Of a stretch of DNA of 64,000 nucleotides, positions 35,824 to 44,809 are shown in pieces. The DNA is taken from NCBI RefSeq assembly GCF_004336745.1, contig NZ_SJXD01000025.1, positions 603,713 through 667,712 on the forward strand, read 5' to 3'. The position numbers were made by a program, and so were the translations under genes. Each line of letters begins with the position of its first letter. Positions within the stretch are counted from its first letter, which is position 1. Below the pieces are notes generated by a model that saw only the letters and a program-made list of their open reading frames with translations, did not search any database and was not told the origin of the DNA. The DNA comes from Roseococcus sp. SYP-B2431 (GTDB lineage: Bacteria > Pseudomonadota > Alphaproteobacteria > Acetobacterales > Acetobacteraceae).

Positions 35824-36891
35824 ATGGGGCATATCGCCGCCACTGGTTTGATCGACTGCGACATCCATCCCGCCGTCCCCGGCATGAAGGCGCTGCTCCC
35901 CTATTTCGACGCACATTGGCAGGAGGTGATCGACGCCCGTGGCGTCGACGGGCTCGACCTTGCTTACTACCCGCCCAGTGCGCCGATCAGCGCCCGCCCG
36001 GATTGGCGGGTCCCCGGCCGCAAGCCGGGCTCCACGCTCGCGGACATGCAATCCCAGGCGCTCGACGCCTTCGGGATCAGCCGGGGCATTCTCAACTGCC
36101 TCTACGGCGGACCGGCCATGTACAGCGCCGACCTCAGCGCCGCGATCTGTCGTGCGACCAATGCCTGGGTCGCCGCCGAATGGCTCGACAAGGACGACCG
36201 GCTACGCGCCTCCATCGTCATCCCCATCCAGAACACCGAGCTCGCGGTGGACGAGATCGAGCGCTGGGCGCCCAACCGCCGGTTCGTGCAGATCCTGCTG
36301 CTGGGTGCGCACGAATCCCTGCTCGGCCAGCGTGAGCACTGGCCCATCTACAAGGCGGCTGAGAAGCATGGACTCCCTATCGCCATCCATGCCGGCAGTG
36401 CCATGCGGCATGCGCCGACCGCCAATGGCTGGCCGTCCACGCTCTATGAGGAGCATTGCAGCTTCGCGCTGACCTTCCAGAGCCAACTCCTCAGCCTTAT
36501 CGCCGAAGGCGTCTTCACCAAATTCCCAGCGCTGCGCGTGGTGCTGCTGGAATCCGGGATCTCCTGGCTGCCGAGCTTCTTCTGGAGAGGCACGAAGATG
36601 TGGCGCGGCATGCGCAAAGAGATTCCCTGGGTCGACGCCTCTCCCGCGGCCATTGTGCGCGACCGCGTTCGCTTCTCGCTGCAGACATGGGACCTGCCGC
36701 CGGATCCGACGCAGCTCGACCAGCTGCTCGAGCAGATCGGCGCAGACGACATCTTCCTCTTCTCGACCGACTACCCGCATTGGCGCTTCGATGGTGGCGA
36801 TCCGACCCGGGGCCTGCCTCCAGCCTTGCTGGGCAAAGCCCTGCGCGACACGCCGCTGGCCACCTATTCCCGCCTGAAGGAGACCGCGTGA
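35824..36891 (+). CDS. Amidohydrolase-superfamily protein, type 1 subunit, module B
   Basis: A 355-aa amidohydrolase_2 protein. Candidate metal ligands are D13 and H15 in IDCDIHP, H189 in AIHAGS and D316 in STDYPHW. GGGAGG lies upstream of the ATG. It is collinear with the module A type 1 protein, with long identical stretches such as CLYGGPAMYS and AAICRATN. The next gene starts inside its stop (TGATG). With type 2, Rieske ferredoxin and reductase in the same operon, the best model is an AibH1H2-like monooxygenase subunit. Confidence 0.87.
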   Translation: MGHIAATGLIDCDIHPAVPGMKALLPYFDAHWQEVIDARGVDGLDLAYYPPSAPISARPDWRVPGRKPGSTLADMQSQALDAFGISRGILNCLYGGPAMYSADLSAAICRATNAWVAAEWLDKDDRLRASIVIPIQNTELAVDEIERWAPNRRFVQILLLGAHESLLGQREHWPIYKAAEKHGLPIAIHAGSAMRHAPTANGWPSTLYEEHCSFALTFQSQLLSLIAEGVFTKFPALRVVLLESGISWLPSFFWRGTKMWRGMRKEIPWVDASPAAIVRDRVRFSLQTWDLPPDPTQLDQLLEQIGADDIFLFSTDYPHWRFDGGDPTRGLPPALLGKALRDTPLATYSRLKETA

Positions 36892-38003
36892 TGAGCAGCT
36901 CCACCCTCCACGCTCCGACCAGAGCAAAGGACCCCACCCTTAAGCTGGTGGATTGCGACATTCACCCGACGGTCCGGTCCATGAAGGACCTGCACCCCTA
37001 CATGTCCACCCGCTGGCGCGAGCATCTCGCCACCTTCGGCCAGCGCTTCCGCCAGGCTTTCGTCGCCTCCACCGCTTTTCCCAAGGCCACGCCCCAGCTT
37101 GCCCGCCGGGATGCTTGGCCCGAGGACGGCAGCCCGCCCGGCTCGGACCTCGCGATGATGCAGCGCCAGCACCTCGACGCGAACGGCATCGACCGCGGCA
37201 TGCTCTTTCCGCTCTTTCCGCGCGCGCTGGACGAGCGGAACATCGATTGCGCGCATGCCGTTTGCCGCGCCATCAACGACTGGCAGGTAGCCGAGTGGAT
37301 CGAGCCGGAGCCTCGCCTCAAGGGCACCATTACCGTGATGGCCGAGGACGCCGACGGCGCTGTCGCGGAGATTGAACGCTGCGCCAAGCTGAAGGGCTTC
37401 GCGCAAGTCGCCCTCGTGACGCGGCCGATCGAGCCGCTCGGCCGGAAGCGCTACTGGCGCATTTACGAGGCCGCCGTGCATCACGGCTTCCCGCTAGGGC
37501 TGCACAACTCGGGCAATAACGGCCATTCGGTCACTGCCGGCGGTGCGCCCTCTTTCTATTTCGAGGAGCATCAGGCGGTCTCCATGAGCCTGCACGCAAT
37601 GGCGACCAGTTTCATCATCGAGGGGGTGCCAGAGCGTCTGCCGGAACTGAAGATCGTGGTGGTCGAAGGCGGCTTCGCCTGGGCCGCACCGCTGGGCTGG
37701 CGCATGGACGGCCTCTTCGACCGCTTCCGCGGCGAAGTGCCCTATCTGAAGATGAAGCCGTCGGAGTACCTGCGCCGGAACTTCTGGTGGACCACCCAGC
37801 CCATGGAAGAGCCGGAGAAGCCCGAGGAGCTGCGCCAGATGCTCGACTGGATGGGCTGGGACAAGATCGTCTTTGCCTCCGACTATCCGCATTGGGACTC
37901 GGACGACCCTCGCCATGCTTTCAAGATCCGCATGAGCGAAGCCGAGAAGCGCGGCATCTTCGCCGGCAATGCCGAGGCGATCTACGGAGAACGGCTGGCA
38001 TGA
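36891..38003 (+). CDS. Amidohydrolase-superfamily protein, type 2 subunit, module B
   Basis: A 370-aa amidohydrolase_2 protein. Candidate ligands are D23 and H25 in VDCDIHP, H205 in GLHNSGNNG and D331 in ASDYPHWDSDD. AGGAG in the end of the previous gene serves as ribosome site. The start overlaps that gene's stop, and the Rieske start overlaps its own stop (ATGA), so the three are translationally coupled. Probable partner of the type 1 subunit; the pair may form a hetero-oligomer with one catalytic and one structural site, as described for AibH1H2. Confidence 0.87.
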   Translation: MSSSTLHAPTRAKDPTLKLVDCDIHPTVRSMKDLHPYMSTRWREHLATFGQRFRQAFVASTAFPKATPQLARRDAWPEDGSPPGSDLAMMQRQHLDANGIDRGMLFPLFPRALDERNIDCAHAVCRAINDWQVAEWIEPEPRLKGTITVMAEDADGAVAEIERCAKLKGFAQVALVTRPIEPLGRKRYWRIYEAAVHHGFPLGLHNSGNNGHSVTAGGAPSFYFEEHQAVSMSLHAMATSFIIEGVPERLPELKIVVVEGGFAWAAPLGWRMDGLFDRFRGEVPYLKMKPSEYLRRNFWWTTQPMEEPEKPEELRQMLDWMGWDKIVFASDYPHWDSDDPRHAFKIRMSEAEKRGIFAGNAEAIYGERLA

Positions 38004-38434
38004 GTGCGTCCGCGACCCTGACGCGACATGTGGTCGCCAAGGTAGGGGAGATCCCGGAACGGGGGAGCAAGCTCGTGAAGGTGAAGGGCAGGCCTATCGC
38101 GCTCTTTCACGTGGACGGCGAATACTTTGCCATTAGCAACGTCTGTCCGCACGAGGGCGGCAGCCTGTGCCACGGGAAGCTAGTGGGCCTGATCCGCTCC
38201 AGCGAACCGGGAGTCTATGAGCGGACACGACCGTTCGAGATGCTGCAATGCCCTTGGCATGGCTGGGAGTTCGATATCCGCACGGGGCAATCCTATTGCG
38301 ACCCCGACAGCATTAAGGCGCGGTCCTATGCCGTAACGGTGAAGGACGGGGCAGAGCTCGCTGAGGGACCTTTCGTGGCGGAGACATTCCCAGTCTCGGT
38401 GGAGGACCAGTATGTGCTCATCGAGATGAAATGA
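38000..38434 (+). CDS. Rieske [2Fe-2S] protein with extended cluster loop, module B
   Basis: A 144-aa Rieske-fold protein. Ligands are C49-P-H51 and C84-P-W-H87, again C-x-H-x32-C-x2-H with the insert GGSLCHG. Collinear with the module A Rieske protein. Its start overlaps the type 2 amidohydrolase stop and its end overlaps the ferredoxin start by 4 bp. Since a normal ferredoxin follows, this one probably has a distinct job, perhaps as a fixed subunit of the oxygenase. Confidence 0.88.
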   Translation: MSASATLTRHVVAKVGEIPERGSKLVKVKGRPIALFHVDGEYFAISNVCPHEGGSLCHGKLVGLIRSSEPGVYERTRPFEMLQCPWHGWEFDIRTGQSYCDPDSIKARSYAVTVKDGAELAEGPFVAETFPVSVEDQYVLIEMK

Positions 38435-38739
38435 TGACTTGGCACGACGTGGCGCCGGAAGGCGATTTCGAGCCGGACGTACCGAAGGTGGTGCAGGTCG
38501 GCGACGACCGCATCGCGGTCTTCCGATTGGACGACGGCTTCTACGCCATCAGCGACATTTGCACCCATGAGTATGCGCTGCTCTCCGACGGGTTCTGCGA
38601 GGAGGGCAAGATCGAATGCCCGCTGCACCAAGCCTGCTTCGACATCCGCTCCGGCAAGGCATTGGACGAGCCTGCCGAGATCGACCTCCACACCTATCCT
38701 ACCCGCGTCGAGGGCGGCGTGGTGCAGTTCCAACTCTGA
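38431..38739 (+). CDS. Rieske-type ferredoxin
   Basis: A 102-aa Rieske ferredoxin of the BphA3/NirD type. Ligands are C44-T-H46 and C63-P-L-H66, the standard C-x-H-x16-C-x2-H. Short, soluble, no signal peptide. It carries electrons from the FAD reductase encoded next to it (1-bp overlap) to an oxygenase. No Rieske alpha/beta dioxygenase or P450 lies in the operon, so the amidohydrolase pair is the likely acceptor, as with AibG in the Aib system. Confidence 0.92.
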   Translation: MMTWHDVAPEGDFEPDVPKVVQVGDDRIAVFRLDDGFYAISDICTHEYALLSDGFCEEGKIECPLHQACFDIRSGKALDEPAEIDLHTYPTRVEGGVVQFQL

Positions 38740-39938
38740 TGCGAACGGTCATCATCGGTGCGGGCCAGGCTGGTCGCCGCACGGCGGAATTGCTGCGCGG
38801 GTTGGACGCGGAGCGCGAGATCCTACTGCTCGGCGAGGAGGCGGAGCCGCCCTATGATCGACCGCCGCTCTCCAAGGAGATCCTGCTCGGCGAGGAGCAC
38901 CCGCGCGGGCTGATGCAGCGAGATATCCACGCCTATGAGACCCAGCGCATCGCGCTGCTGCTCGGTGAGCGGGTGGAGGGCATCGACGTGGGCACGGCGC
39001 GCGTGGCGAAGGCGGACGGGGAACGCATCGCATTCGATTCTCTGGTGATTGCGACCGGCGCGCGGGCACGCGGCCTTCCAATTGCCGGCGCCAACGACCC
39101 GCGCGTGCTGACCTTGCGCAGCATGGCCGACGCCCGCGCGCTGAGCGCGCGACTGCGGCCTGGCCTTCGCCTCGCGGTAGGGGGCGCGGGGCTTATCGGT
39201 CTGGAAGTTGCAGCGGCCGCGATCCAGCTCGGCTGCGCGGTGACTGTGCTGGAGATGGGCGACCGCGCCATGGCGCGCTGCGTGCCCGAGACCATCAGTT
39301 CGCGGATCGAGACCTGGCATCGCGCGGCGGGCGTCGTGTTGAAATTCGGCTGCCGACTGACTGCAATCGAGCCCCGGCGCGAGGCGCTTCGCCTCTACAC
39401 CAGCGGTGGCGAGATCGAGGCCGACCTGCTGCTCGTCGCCATCGGTGCCGTACCCAATGACGAGCTGGCGCGTGAGGCGGGCATCGCCGTCGAGGACGGG
39501 ATTCTCACAGATGCCTCTGGCCGCACCTCGCACCCGCAGGTCTTCGCTGCCGGCGAGGTCGCGCGCATTCGTCGCCCCAGCGGTCGCCATGTCCGCTTTG
39601 AGACCTGGCAGGTTGCGCAGCACCAGCCGGTGGCGGTCGCTCACGCGCTCTGCGGAACAGAAAGACCCTATGCCGAATTGCCTTGGCACTGGACGGACCA
39701 GTTTGGGCACAACGTCCAGATCTTGGGCGCACACAGCTCCGGCCTCGATTGGCTCCTGCGCGCAGAGGGTGAACGTCTCTCCTGTCTGGGCCTCGATGCC
39801 GATGGCCGCGTTCAGGGGGCTGTGCTCATCGACAATGGCCGCGAGGCGACGCCGCTGCGGCGGATCATCGCCGCCGGTAAGCCGCTCGGGCGCCAGAGGT
39901 TGCTGGATCCTTCGGTGCCTCTACGCCAGCTCTGCTGA
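38739..39938 (+). CDS. FAD-dependent ferredoxin reductase (BphA4-type)
   Basis: A 399-aa flavoprotein. The FAD motif is VIIGAGQAGRRTAELL at 4-19, with PYDRPPLSKEILLG after it, the NAD motif VGGAGLIGLEVAAA near 145 and the second FAD motif VFAAGEVARI near 265. It passes NADH electrons to the Rieske ferredoxin. The gene starts inside the ferredoxin stop (TGATG). The counterpart in the Aib monooxygenase is AibF. Module A has no such gene, so this reductase could serve both modules. Confidence 0.92.
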   Translation: MRTVIIGAGQAGRRTAELLRGLDAEREILLLGEEAEPPYDRPPLSKEILLGEEHPRGLMQRDIHAYETQRIALLLGERVEGIDVGTARVAKADGERIAFDSLVIATGARARGLPIAGANDPRVLTLRSMADARALSARLRPGLRLAVGGAGLIGLEVAAAAIQLGCAVTVLEMGDRAMARCVPETISSRIETWHRAAGVVLKFGCRLTAIEPRREALRLYTSGGEIEADLLLVAIGAVPNDELAREAGIAVEDGILTDASGRTSHPQVFAAGEVARIRRPSGRHVRFETWQVAQHQPVAVAHALCGTERPYAELPWHWTDQFGHNVQILGAHSSGLDWLLRAEGERLSCLGLDADGRVQGAVLIDNGREATPLRRIIAAGKPLGRQRLLDPSVPLRQLC

Positions 39939-39969
39939 GCAATCCAAGAATTCTCGGGAGGATAAAACA

Positions 39970-40932
39970 ATGAAAACGACACGGCGCCTGATGATCGGCG
40001 GCACGCTCGCCGCCCCGCTGACTGCCCGCGCGCAACCGCGGCTGATCGACAAACCTGTCCGTTTCGTCGTTGCCTATACGGCAGGCGGCGCGGCCGACGT
40101 TACCGCCCGCACCGTGGCGCAGCGGCTTACCGAAAAGATCGGCGTGCCCGTCGTGGTGGAGAATCGGCCGGGTGGTAACACGTTGATCGCGACGCAATCC
40201 GTGCAGCGAGCGCCGGCTGACGGTACGAGCTACCTCGTGGTCTCGCTTAACTTCGCGTTGAACCGCGTGCTCATTGCTAACCTTCCCTACGATCCCTTCG
40301 GGGATTTCACGGCGGTCGGCCTAATGTCCTCCGCTCCGAACATCCTGGTCGTGCACCCCTCCTTTCCGGCGCGCAATGTGCAGGAATTCGTGGCCGAGCT
40401 CCGGAAGCGCCCTGGCGAGATCGCCGTGGCGCATACCGGCGTGGGCACGATCACCCATCTCGCCGGCGAGCTGCTCTACGATATGTCGGACACGCGGGTA
40501 AACCTCATCGCCTATGGCGGCAGCGCGCCGGCACATAGCGATCTGCTGGCAGGACGGGTTTCGGCCATGTTCGACAGCAGCAGCATCCAGCACATCGCCG
40601 ACGGGCGCTTGCGCGCGCTCGGCATCACCGGCGCTCAGCGGCTCGCGATCCTTCCAGATGTGCCAACGATCGCCGAACAAGGCTTCCCGGGTTACGAGGC
40701 GAGTTCCTGGTACGGGCTCGTAGCGCGCCATGGAACCTCACCGGAGATTATCCGACAGGTCTCGGCGGAGGTCCAAGGCATCATGCGTCTGCAGGACGTT
40801 CGGGAGCTGCTTGGACAGCGCGCATACATTCCAGGCGACACCACAGCCGAGCAGTTCGACGCCTTCATGCGCCATGAGGCGCAGCGTTGGACAGATCTCG
40901 TGCGCAAGCGGAATATCCGGGCGGATGTTTGA
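39970..40932 (+). CDS. Bug/TctC-family periplasmic solute receptor
   Basis: A 320-aa Bug receptor closing the module B operon. Short Arg-rich signal (TTRRLMIGGTLAAPLTARAQ). Motifs are DKPVRFVVAYTAGGAADV, GVPVVVENRPGGNTL and YGGSAPAHSDLLAG. GGGAGGA precedes the ATG at 39970; the longer frame upstream is an antiphase shadow of the reductase. A Bug gene follows the Rieske genes in module A as well, but the two receptors belong to different subgroups. Confidence 0.9.
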   Translation: MKTTRRLMIGGTLAAPLTARAQPRLIDKPVRFVVAYTAGGAADVTARTVAQRLTEKIGVPVVVENRPGGNTLIATQSVQRAPADGTSYLVVSLNFALNRVLIANLPYDPFGDFTAVGLMSSAPNILVVHPSFPARNVQEFVAELRKRPGEIAVAHTGVGTITHLAGELLYDMSDTRVNLIAYGGSAPAHSDLLAGRVSAMFDSSSIQHIADGRLRALGITGAQRLAILPDVPTIAEQGFPGYEASSWYGLVARHGTSPEIIRQVSAEVQGIMRLQDVRELLGQRAYIPGDTTAEQFDAFMRHEAQRWTDLVRKRNIRADV

Positions 40933-41487
40933 TTAGCGATCAGCCTCAGGTTAGGAACAGAGATCAGCTTCATTTCGGCATGCTTCCGCGGCACGTCTTT
41001 CTCCCGCACGCTTAGAATGAGCGCCGAGCTGAGTTCGGGATTCGTTCGGGGAAAACCGGTATGTCACGGTTGCATGGTAACGCCAGGCGACTGATCCGGA
41101 CGCACCTGATCTGCTCACCCCAGCCCTTGAGCCTCTTCAAGCAGCGCGCCTCAAAAGCTGCGCGGTATCGCGATCTGTCAATGGCGGCAGGTTCGAGCGA
41201 CCGCGGATCGTCCTTGGGTGATCGGGGGGACAGTGACGGGTGCGCCGGCCCAGCCTTTACGCATAGGGCATGACAGCCGTCACCCTCACTGCTCCGTAGC
41301 TAGCAAGCCACCAAGATCCGGCCTTATCTGGCGAGCTTCGATAATTCGGCGGTGAAGCTTTGGTCGGGCGGATCTCTCTCATGCTGCCAGCTCGGGCGCC
41401 GTGAAGCTCTCAGTCCTTCGGCGGTTGAGAGCTCAAAGCAAATCCACCATGCGAAGCAAGCGCTGGCCTTCCTCGGGACAGAACAAA
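40933..41487. other. Gene-free interval
   Basis: About 550 bp after the module B operon. Short frames exist on both strands but none shows a domain or a ribosome site I trust. No clear terminator hairpin with a T-run is seen. The region leads into the first DUF3489 remnant. Confidence 0.4.
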
Positions 41488-41810
41488 TGCTCAACGACGC
41501 GCAGCACTTAGCGCGGCCTCGCTGGTCTGGGCACGCGGGGCTCGGGCTCGTAGCACCCGGCTGATCAGCCAGGCGAGCAAGCACGAGGCAATGCTGGCTC
41601 CAGCGCCGACGAACCTGCCCGCTGCCGCGCGACAGGCGGTCTCCCGCAACATGCTCAAGAACTCGCTGCTGGAGGAGCTTTCGACGGCGACCGAGCTCCG
41701 CCACCTTACCTGGCGGGAGGACGAGAAGGTGCCTGGCTTGCTCCGCGCACCATTGCCGGTGGCCTGGATGAACGGCATCGAGCCCAGGCTGCTGCTGGCT
41801 CAGTTCGGGA
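41488..41810 (+). pseudogene. DUF3489 gene remnant with its upstream element
   Basis: The upstream part (41488-41566) shares CTCGGGCTCGTAGCACCCGG and flanking bases with the DNA before the intact DUF3489 gene. From ~41600 the translation LPAAARQAVSRNMLKNSLLE aligns with LPAAARQTVIRSMLKNLLLE of that protein, then WREDEKV and NGIEPRLLL against WRQDEGG and IGIEPGELG. The remainder of the domain is missing, and the next pseudogene overlaps its end. Confidence 0.7.
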
Positions 41811-43379
41811 TTAGGTCGACTTCTACCACACTCACCGACGCCGCCGGAAAGCGCCAGGTCACGTTAGGGCCCGGCAAGACAGGCAGTTCAACTGGGGTGA
41901 ATACGTCAGGCTGGTCCTGTGTGACGGCCTGCCGGGGGCTTGCCGGTGAGATCTCCAGGATCCGGCCTCCTGCGACGGACCGTCCGTCGATCGCGAGAGT
42001 CGCTTCAACTGCGCCGTTGTAACGAATGTTCGCAACGTGCAGAAACACCCGCTCGCCCGTCCGACTGGCCGCGATGTCGAGGTCCGGCGGAGCCGTCGTT
42101 ACGGCGATCGCTTGCTGTCCGCTGTGCCGCCCGAAGAGCCGCATCACAGAACCGGCAGGTGTCAGGTAGCTTATACCGCGTGGCACTTGCAGCCGAAGAG
42201 CCGCGACGGTCCAGCGAGTGGCACAGAAGTCGGCGGCCGTGGCGATCCGAACGCGGTCACCGTGCCGCTGATAGATATTGAGTGCACGCGCGTGATAGGC
42301 CCCGGTGAGCCACTCCTCCAGTATGGCATTGGCGTTGTGCGGAACGAGGCTGAGGTGCCCTTCGGTCACAGCTATGCCGGTTCGCGCTCCCTGTGCGCGG
42401 ATGACATCCTCGAGTTCCACAATCCTGTCCTCGATGCCCCCCGACATTTCCATCAGCTCCGCCCAGGCCTGCGCGGGATCTTGCTGGTAACGCGTGCCCC
42501 TGAGGACCGTGTCCGAAGCCCGGGGGATCTGTTGCATCATGTGAATCGCAATGTCGTCGATATATCCGCCCGCCTGCCGCAGCATATCGGCCGCCCAAAG
42601 AGAGCGGTCATCGCCAGAGCCTCGGTCGCCCCAGGCGATCAGCCGGATTGAGGGGTCGCGTGCTCGCATAGCCCTCGCGAAGGAGACGGTGTGAGCAATG
42701 GCTTCGGTTTTCGAGAAGCCGCCGTCACCGTATGAGGTTTCGTTGCCGATCTGCCAAATATTGACGTCGTGTGGCGTAACAGCACCGTCGGCTCGCCGTG
42801 CGCCGTGCGCCGTGATCGGGATCGTTGCAGTAGGATACCCAGTCGGCGGCTTCTCGCTCGTCTCCGGTGCGGTCACCTTCTCGGGTGTGCGCAAGCGATC
42901 TGTGACCGTCGCTTAGGAAGTTCACGCAGAGCATCGGCGCAGCCCACACGCGGCGGCAGAGGTTCACCAGCTCTGCAGTCCCCACACGGTTCCCAGCCTC
43001 CCCATTGGTGGTTCCGCATCGCGCGCCTGCTAGCCACCGGGCCAACGCCCTCACGCCAACGATAGTATCGGCTTACCAGACCACCCCATCGTATTGCTCC
43101 TGGCGCTAGATCTCTGGCGGCGTCCACGAAGTCAGGTCGCCAATCGTCAAGATCATAATCCCAAGCTGCGTCGACAGCGCTGTCGGTATCACCGAGTGGC
43201 TCCGTGAACTGCATGTACAGGTAGGGTGAAATTGCGAATAGCGGCGTGAGGTCGATGCGGATGAGGCCCGGTGGTTCCCGCCTAGCCGCAGCGGCCATGC
43301 TCGATTGATCCGCTGCCGCTCGGTCAATGGCCGTGACGGCACCAGAGGCAGCAAGCAACCGGCGTCGAGTGGCATCCAT
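41800..43379 (-). pseudogene. Frameshifted GH51-like alpha-L-arabinofuranosidase
   Basis: Three minus-strand frames together give one glycoside hydrolase. From the ATG at 43379 (GAAGGAG upstream) the first frame holds YLYMQFTEPLGDTDSAVD and AIRWGG. The second (~42995-42810) holds GTAELVNLCRRVW and MLCVNFLSDG. The third holds VNIWQIGNETSYGDGG (acid/base Glu), IHMMQQIP and a C-terminal beta domain ending VVEVDLIPN. Frameshifts lie near 42995 and 42810. Intact homologues would be about 520 aa and cleave arabinosides. Probably non-functional. Confidence 0.72.
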
Positions 43380-43613
43380 CGCACTCCTTCGCCCATTGCA
43401 GGGCACAGAGAAGGTGACGGGCTGCTGGCCCGGCAAAGCCAAGCTTCGAATCGGTTGATCGTCCTCGCGGCTGGCCGTCCCGGGCAGTCCGAAGCACCTC
43501 GGTGCCAGAAAGAAATCCAGCGCTCGAGAACTTAGTACCTGCGTGAACGAACCTCCGTCAGACTGGCGGCCCGTCGCTGCGAGCGTCTCTCCGGATGAGC
43601 GTCCCGAAGTTCT

Positions 43614-43949
43614 TCACCGGTGACGCTCCTGGGAAAGCCGGCGGCGCTCCACGTCCAACTCGCGCTGACGCTCGGCGAGGCGTTCCTGCCGCTGCATGAT
43701 CTGACGTCGTTCCTCACGGGAACTCTGGCGGGGAGCACGCTCATAGCCGCGTTCCTCCCGTCGTTCGCCACGTCGACGGCCGGGACCCTCGTCCCGATAG
43801 TCCCGGCGGCCGTCGTCGAGCTGCTGCTGCTGTGGCTGGCCAAGGACCTGGGGCGCAACCTGGCGAAGAATATCGGTCAATTCTTGTGCTCGAACTGACG
43901 TGATCGAAAAGGCGAGCGCGATGGGGATCGCAGCGATGATGAATTTCAT
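43614..43949 (-). CDS. Small exported Arg/Glu/Gln-rich protein
   Basis: A 111-aa protein with a clear Sec signal (MKFIIAAIPIALAFSITSVR then AQ) and a highly charged mature part: a Gln-rich linker, GRRRGERREERGYER, then a likely coiled coil QRQERLAERQRELDVERRR. GGAGAA lies upstream of the ATG at 43949. No family is recognised. The composition suits a periplasmic, disordered or helical protein. Confidence 0.6.
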   Translation of the reverse strand: MKFIIAAIPIALAFSITSVRAQELTDILRQVAPQVLGQPQQQQLDDGRRDYRDEGPGRRRGERREERGYERAPRQSSREERRQIMQRQERLAERQRELDVERRRLSQERHR

Positions 43950-44184
43950 AGGTGTTCTCCGGCTGGTTTGAGGGTTGGAGAGGCGGCGACTGGTTCTGCA
44001 AAAGTGCTGGTGAAACGGGCACATCTAGGCTCATCCGTATGCAGGTGACCGCTCGGTGCCGCCCGCGTCTTCACGGTGCGCCGAAACGGGTCGCGGCCGC
44101 CCGATGTCGAGGTCTGGCCAGCGAAGCCGCTACCGTGCTCAACCCAGGCTCTCACGCATCGAGCCTCGGTTTGGAGAACGCAGG
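43950..44184. other. Interval without a credible gene
   Basis: This stretch upstream of the small exported protein should carry its promoter. The plus-strand frames crossing it have no recognisable domain. It leads into possible DUF3489 debris. Confidence 0.35.
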
Positions 44185-44450
44185 AAACGGTGGAACGTTG
44201 TGCAGGCCCGGCCGAGCACGGGTACTACCGGGCAAGTGCGCGTTCCAGCGGACTCAGCGCAACCGGACAGCACAGCGACGGATCAAAGAAGGTCGCAGCG
44301 AAGGCGACAATGGCGCCTGCAGCTGAGCTCAGGAGCAGCTAGGGAGAGCCCGCGGCAAGAGGCGGTGCTGGCCGGCGGAGGTGACGGCCAGCGCCCGCGC
44401 GCCAGCCTAGCCGATGGGGGAATGGGGGCCAACCGCCACGGTGGCTAAAT
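44185..44450 (+). pseudogene. Possible internal DUF3489 fragment
   Basis: Two short stretches resemble the intact DUF3489 gene at nucleotide level: GGCCGAGCACGG near 44212 (compare 60857) and GCAAGAGGCGGTGCTG near 44357 (compare 61249), in the same order and roughly the same distance. The frame is broken throughout. I regard it as decayed element DNA with low certainty. Confidence 0.35.
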
Positions 44451-44809
44451 GGTGGTTCCAGATTTGCCCGGTAGGCGATCGAGATTCGCAACCAGCCGGC
44501 GCATCTCGGAAGAAAAATTCGTCAATTTTAAACTTAAAGCTTGTAGACTAAATCACCCGAGTCCCGAGCTTCGGAGACTTCGCGTCGCCAGAGAGCAATT
44601 TCCAGGGTCGCTGCGTTCTCCAACCCTCAAGCCTCCCCAGCAAAACCCCAGGAAACCTGCGGTTCAGAGCGGCAATGGGGCAAGGGAAATGCGAGCTTGG
44701 GAAACCGACTGGAGCAGCGGTGGGAACCGGAATCTAACCTTCTCTGGAGACAAGAGAGCCGCTGGTTACCTTCGAGCCCCGATCGTGTCCTGCGGCACAT
44801 TTGCTGAGG
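44451..44809. other. AT-rich gene-free interval with a dispersed repeat
   Basis: No gene is visible. 44500-44555 is strikingly AT-rich for this genome (TTTTAAACTTAAAGC). Copy 3 of the 42-bp repeat lies at 44707-44747. The interval adjoins pseudogenes on both sides. Confidence 0.4.
44707..44747 (+). repeat. Dispersed 42-bp repeat, copy 3
   Basis: This copy begins GACTGGAGCAGCGGTGGG, continues AACC and ends TTCTCTGG, one base shorter than the other copies, and is the most diverged between its two ends. Same orientation as copies 1 and 2. Confidence 0.55.
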
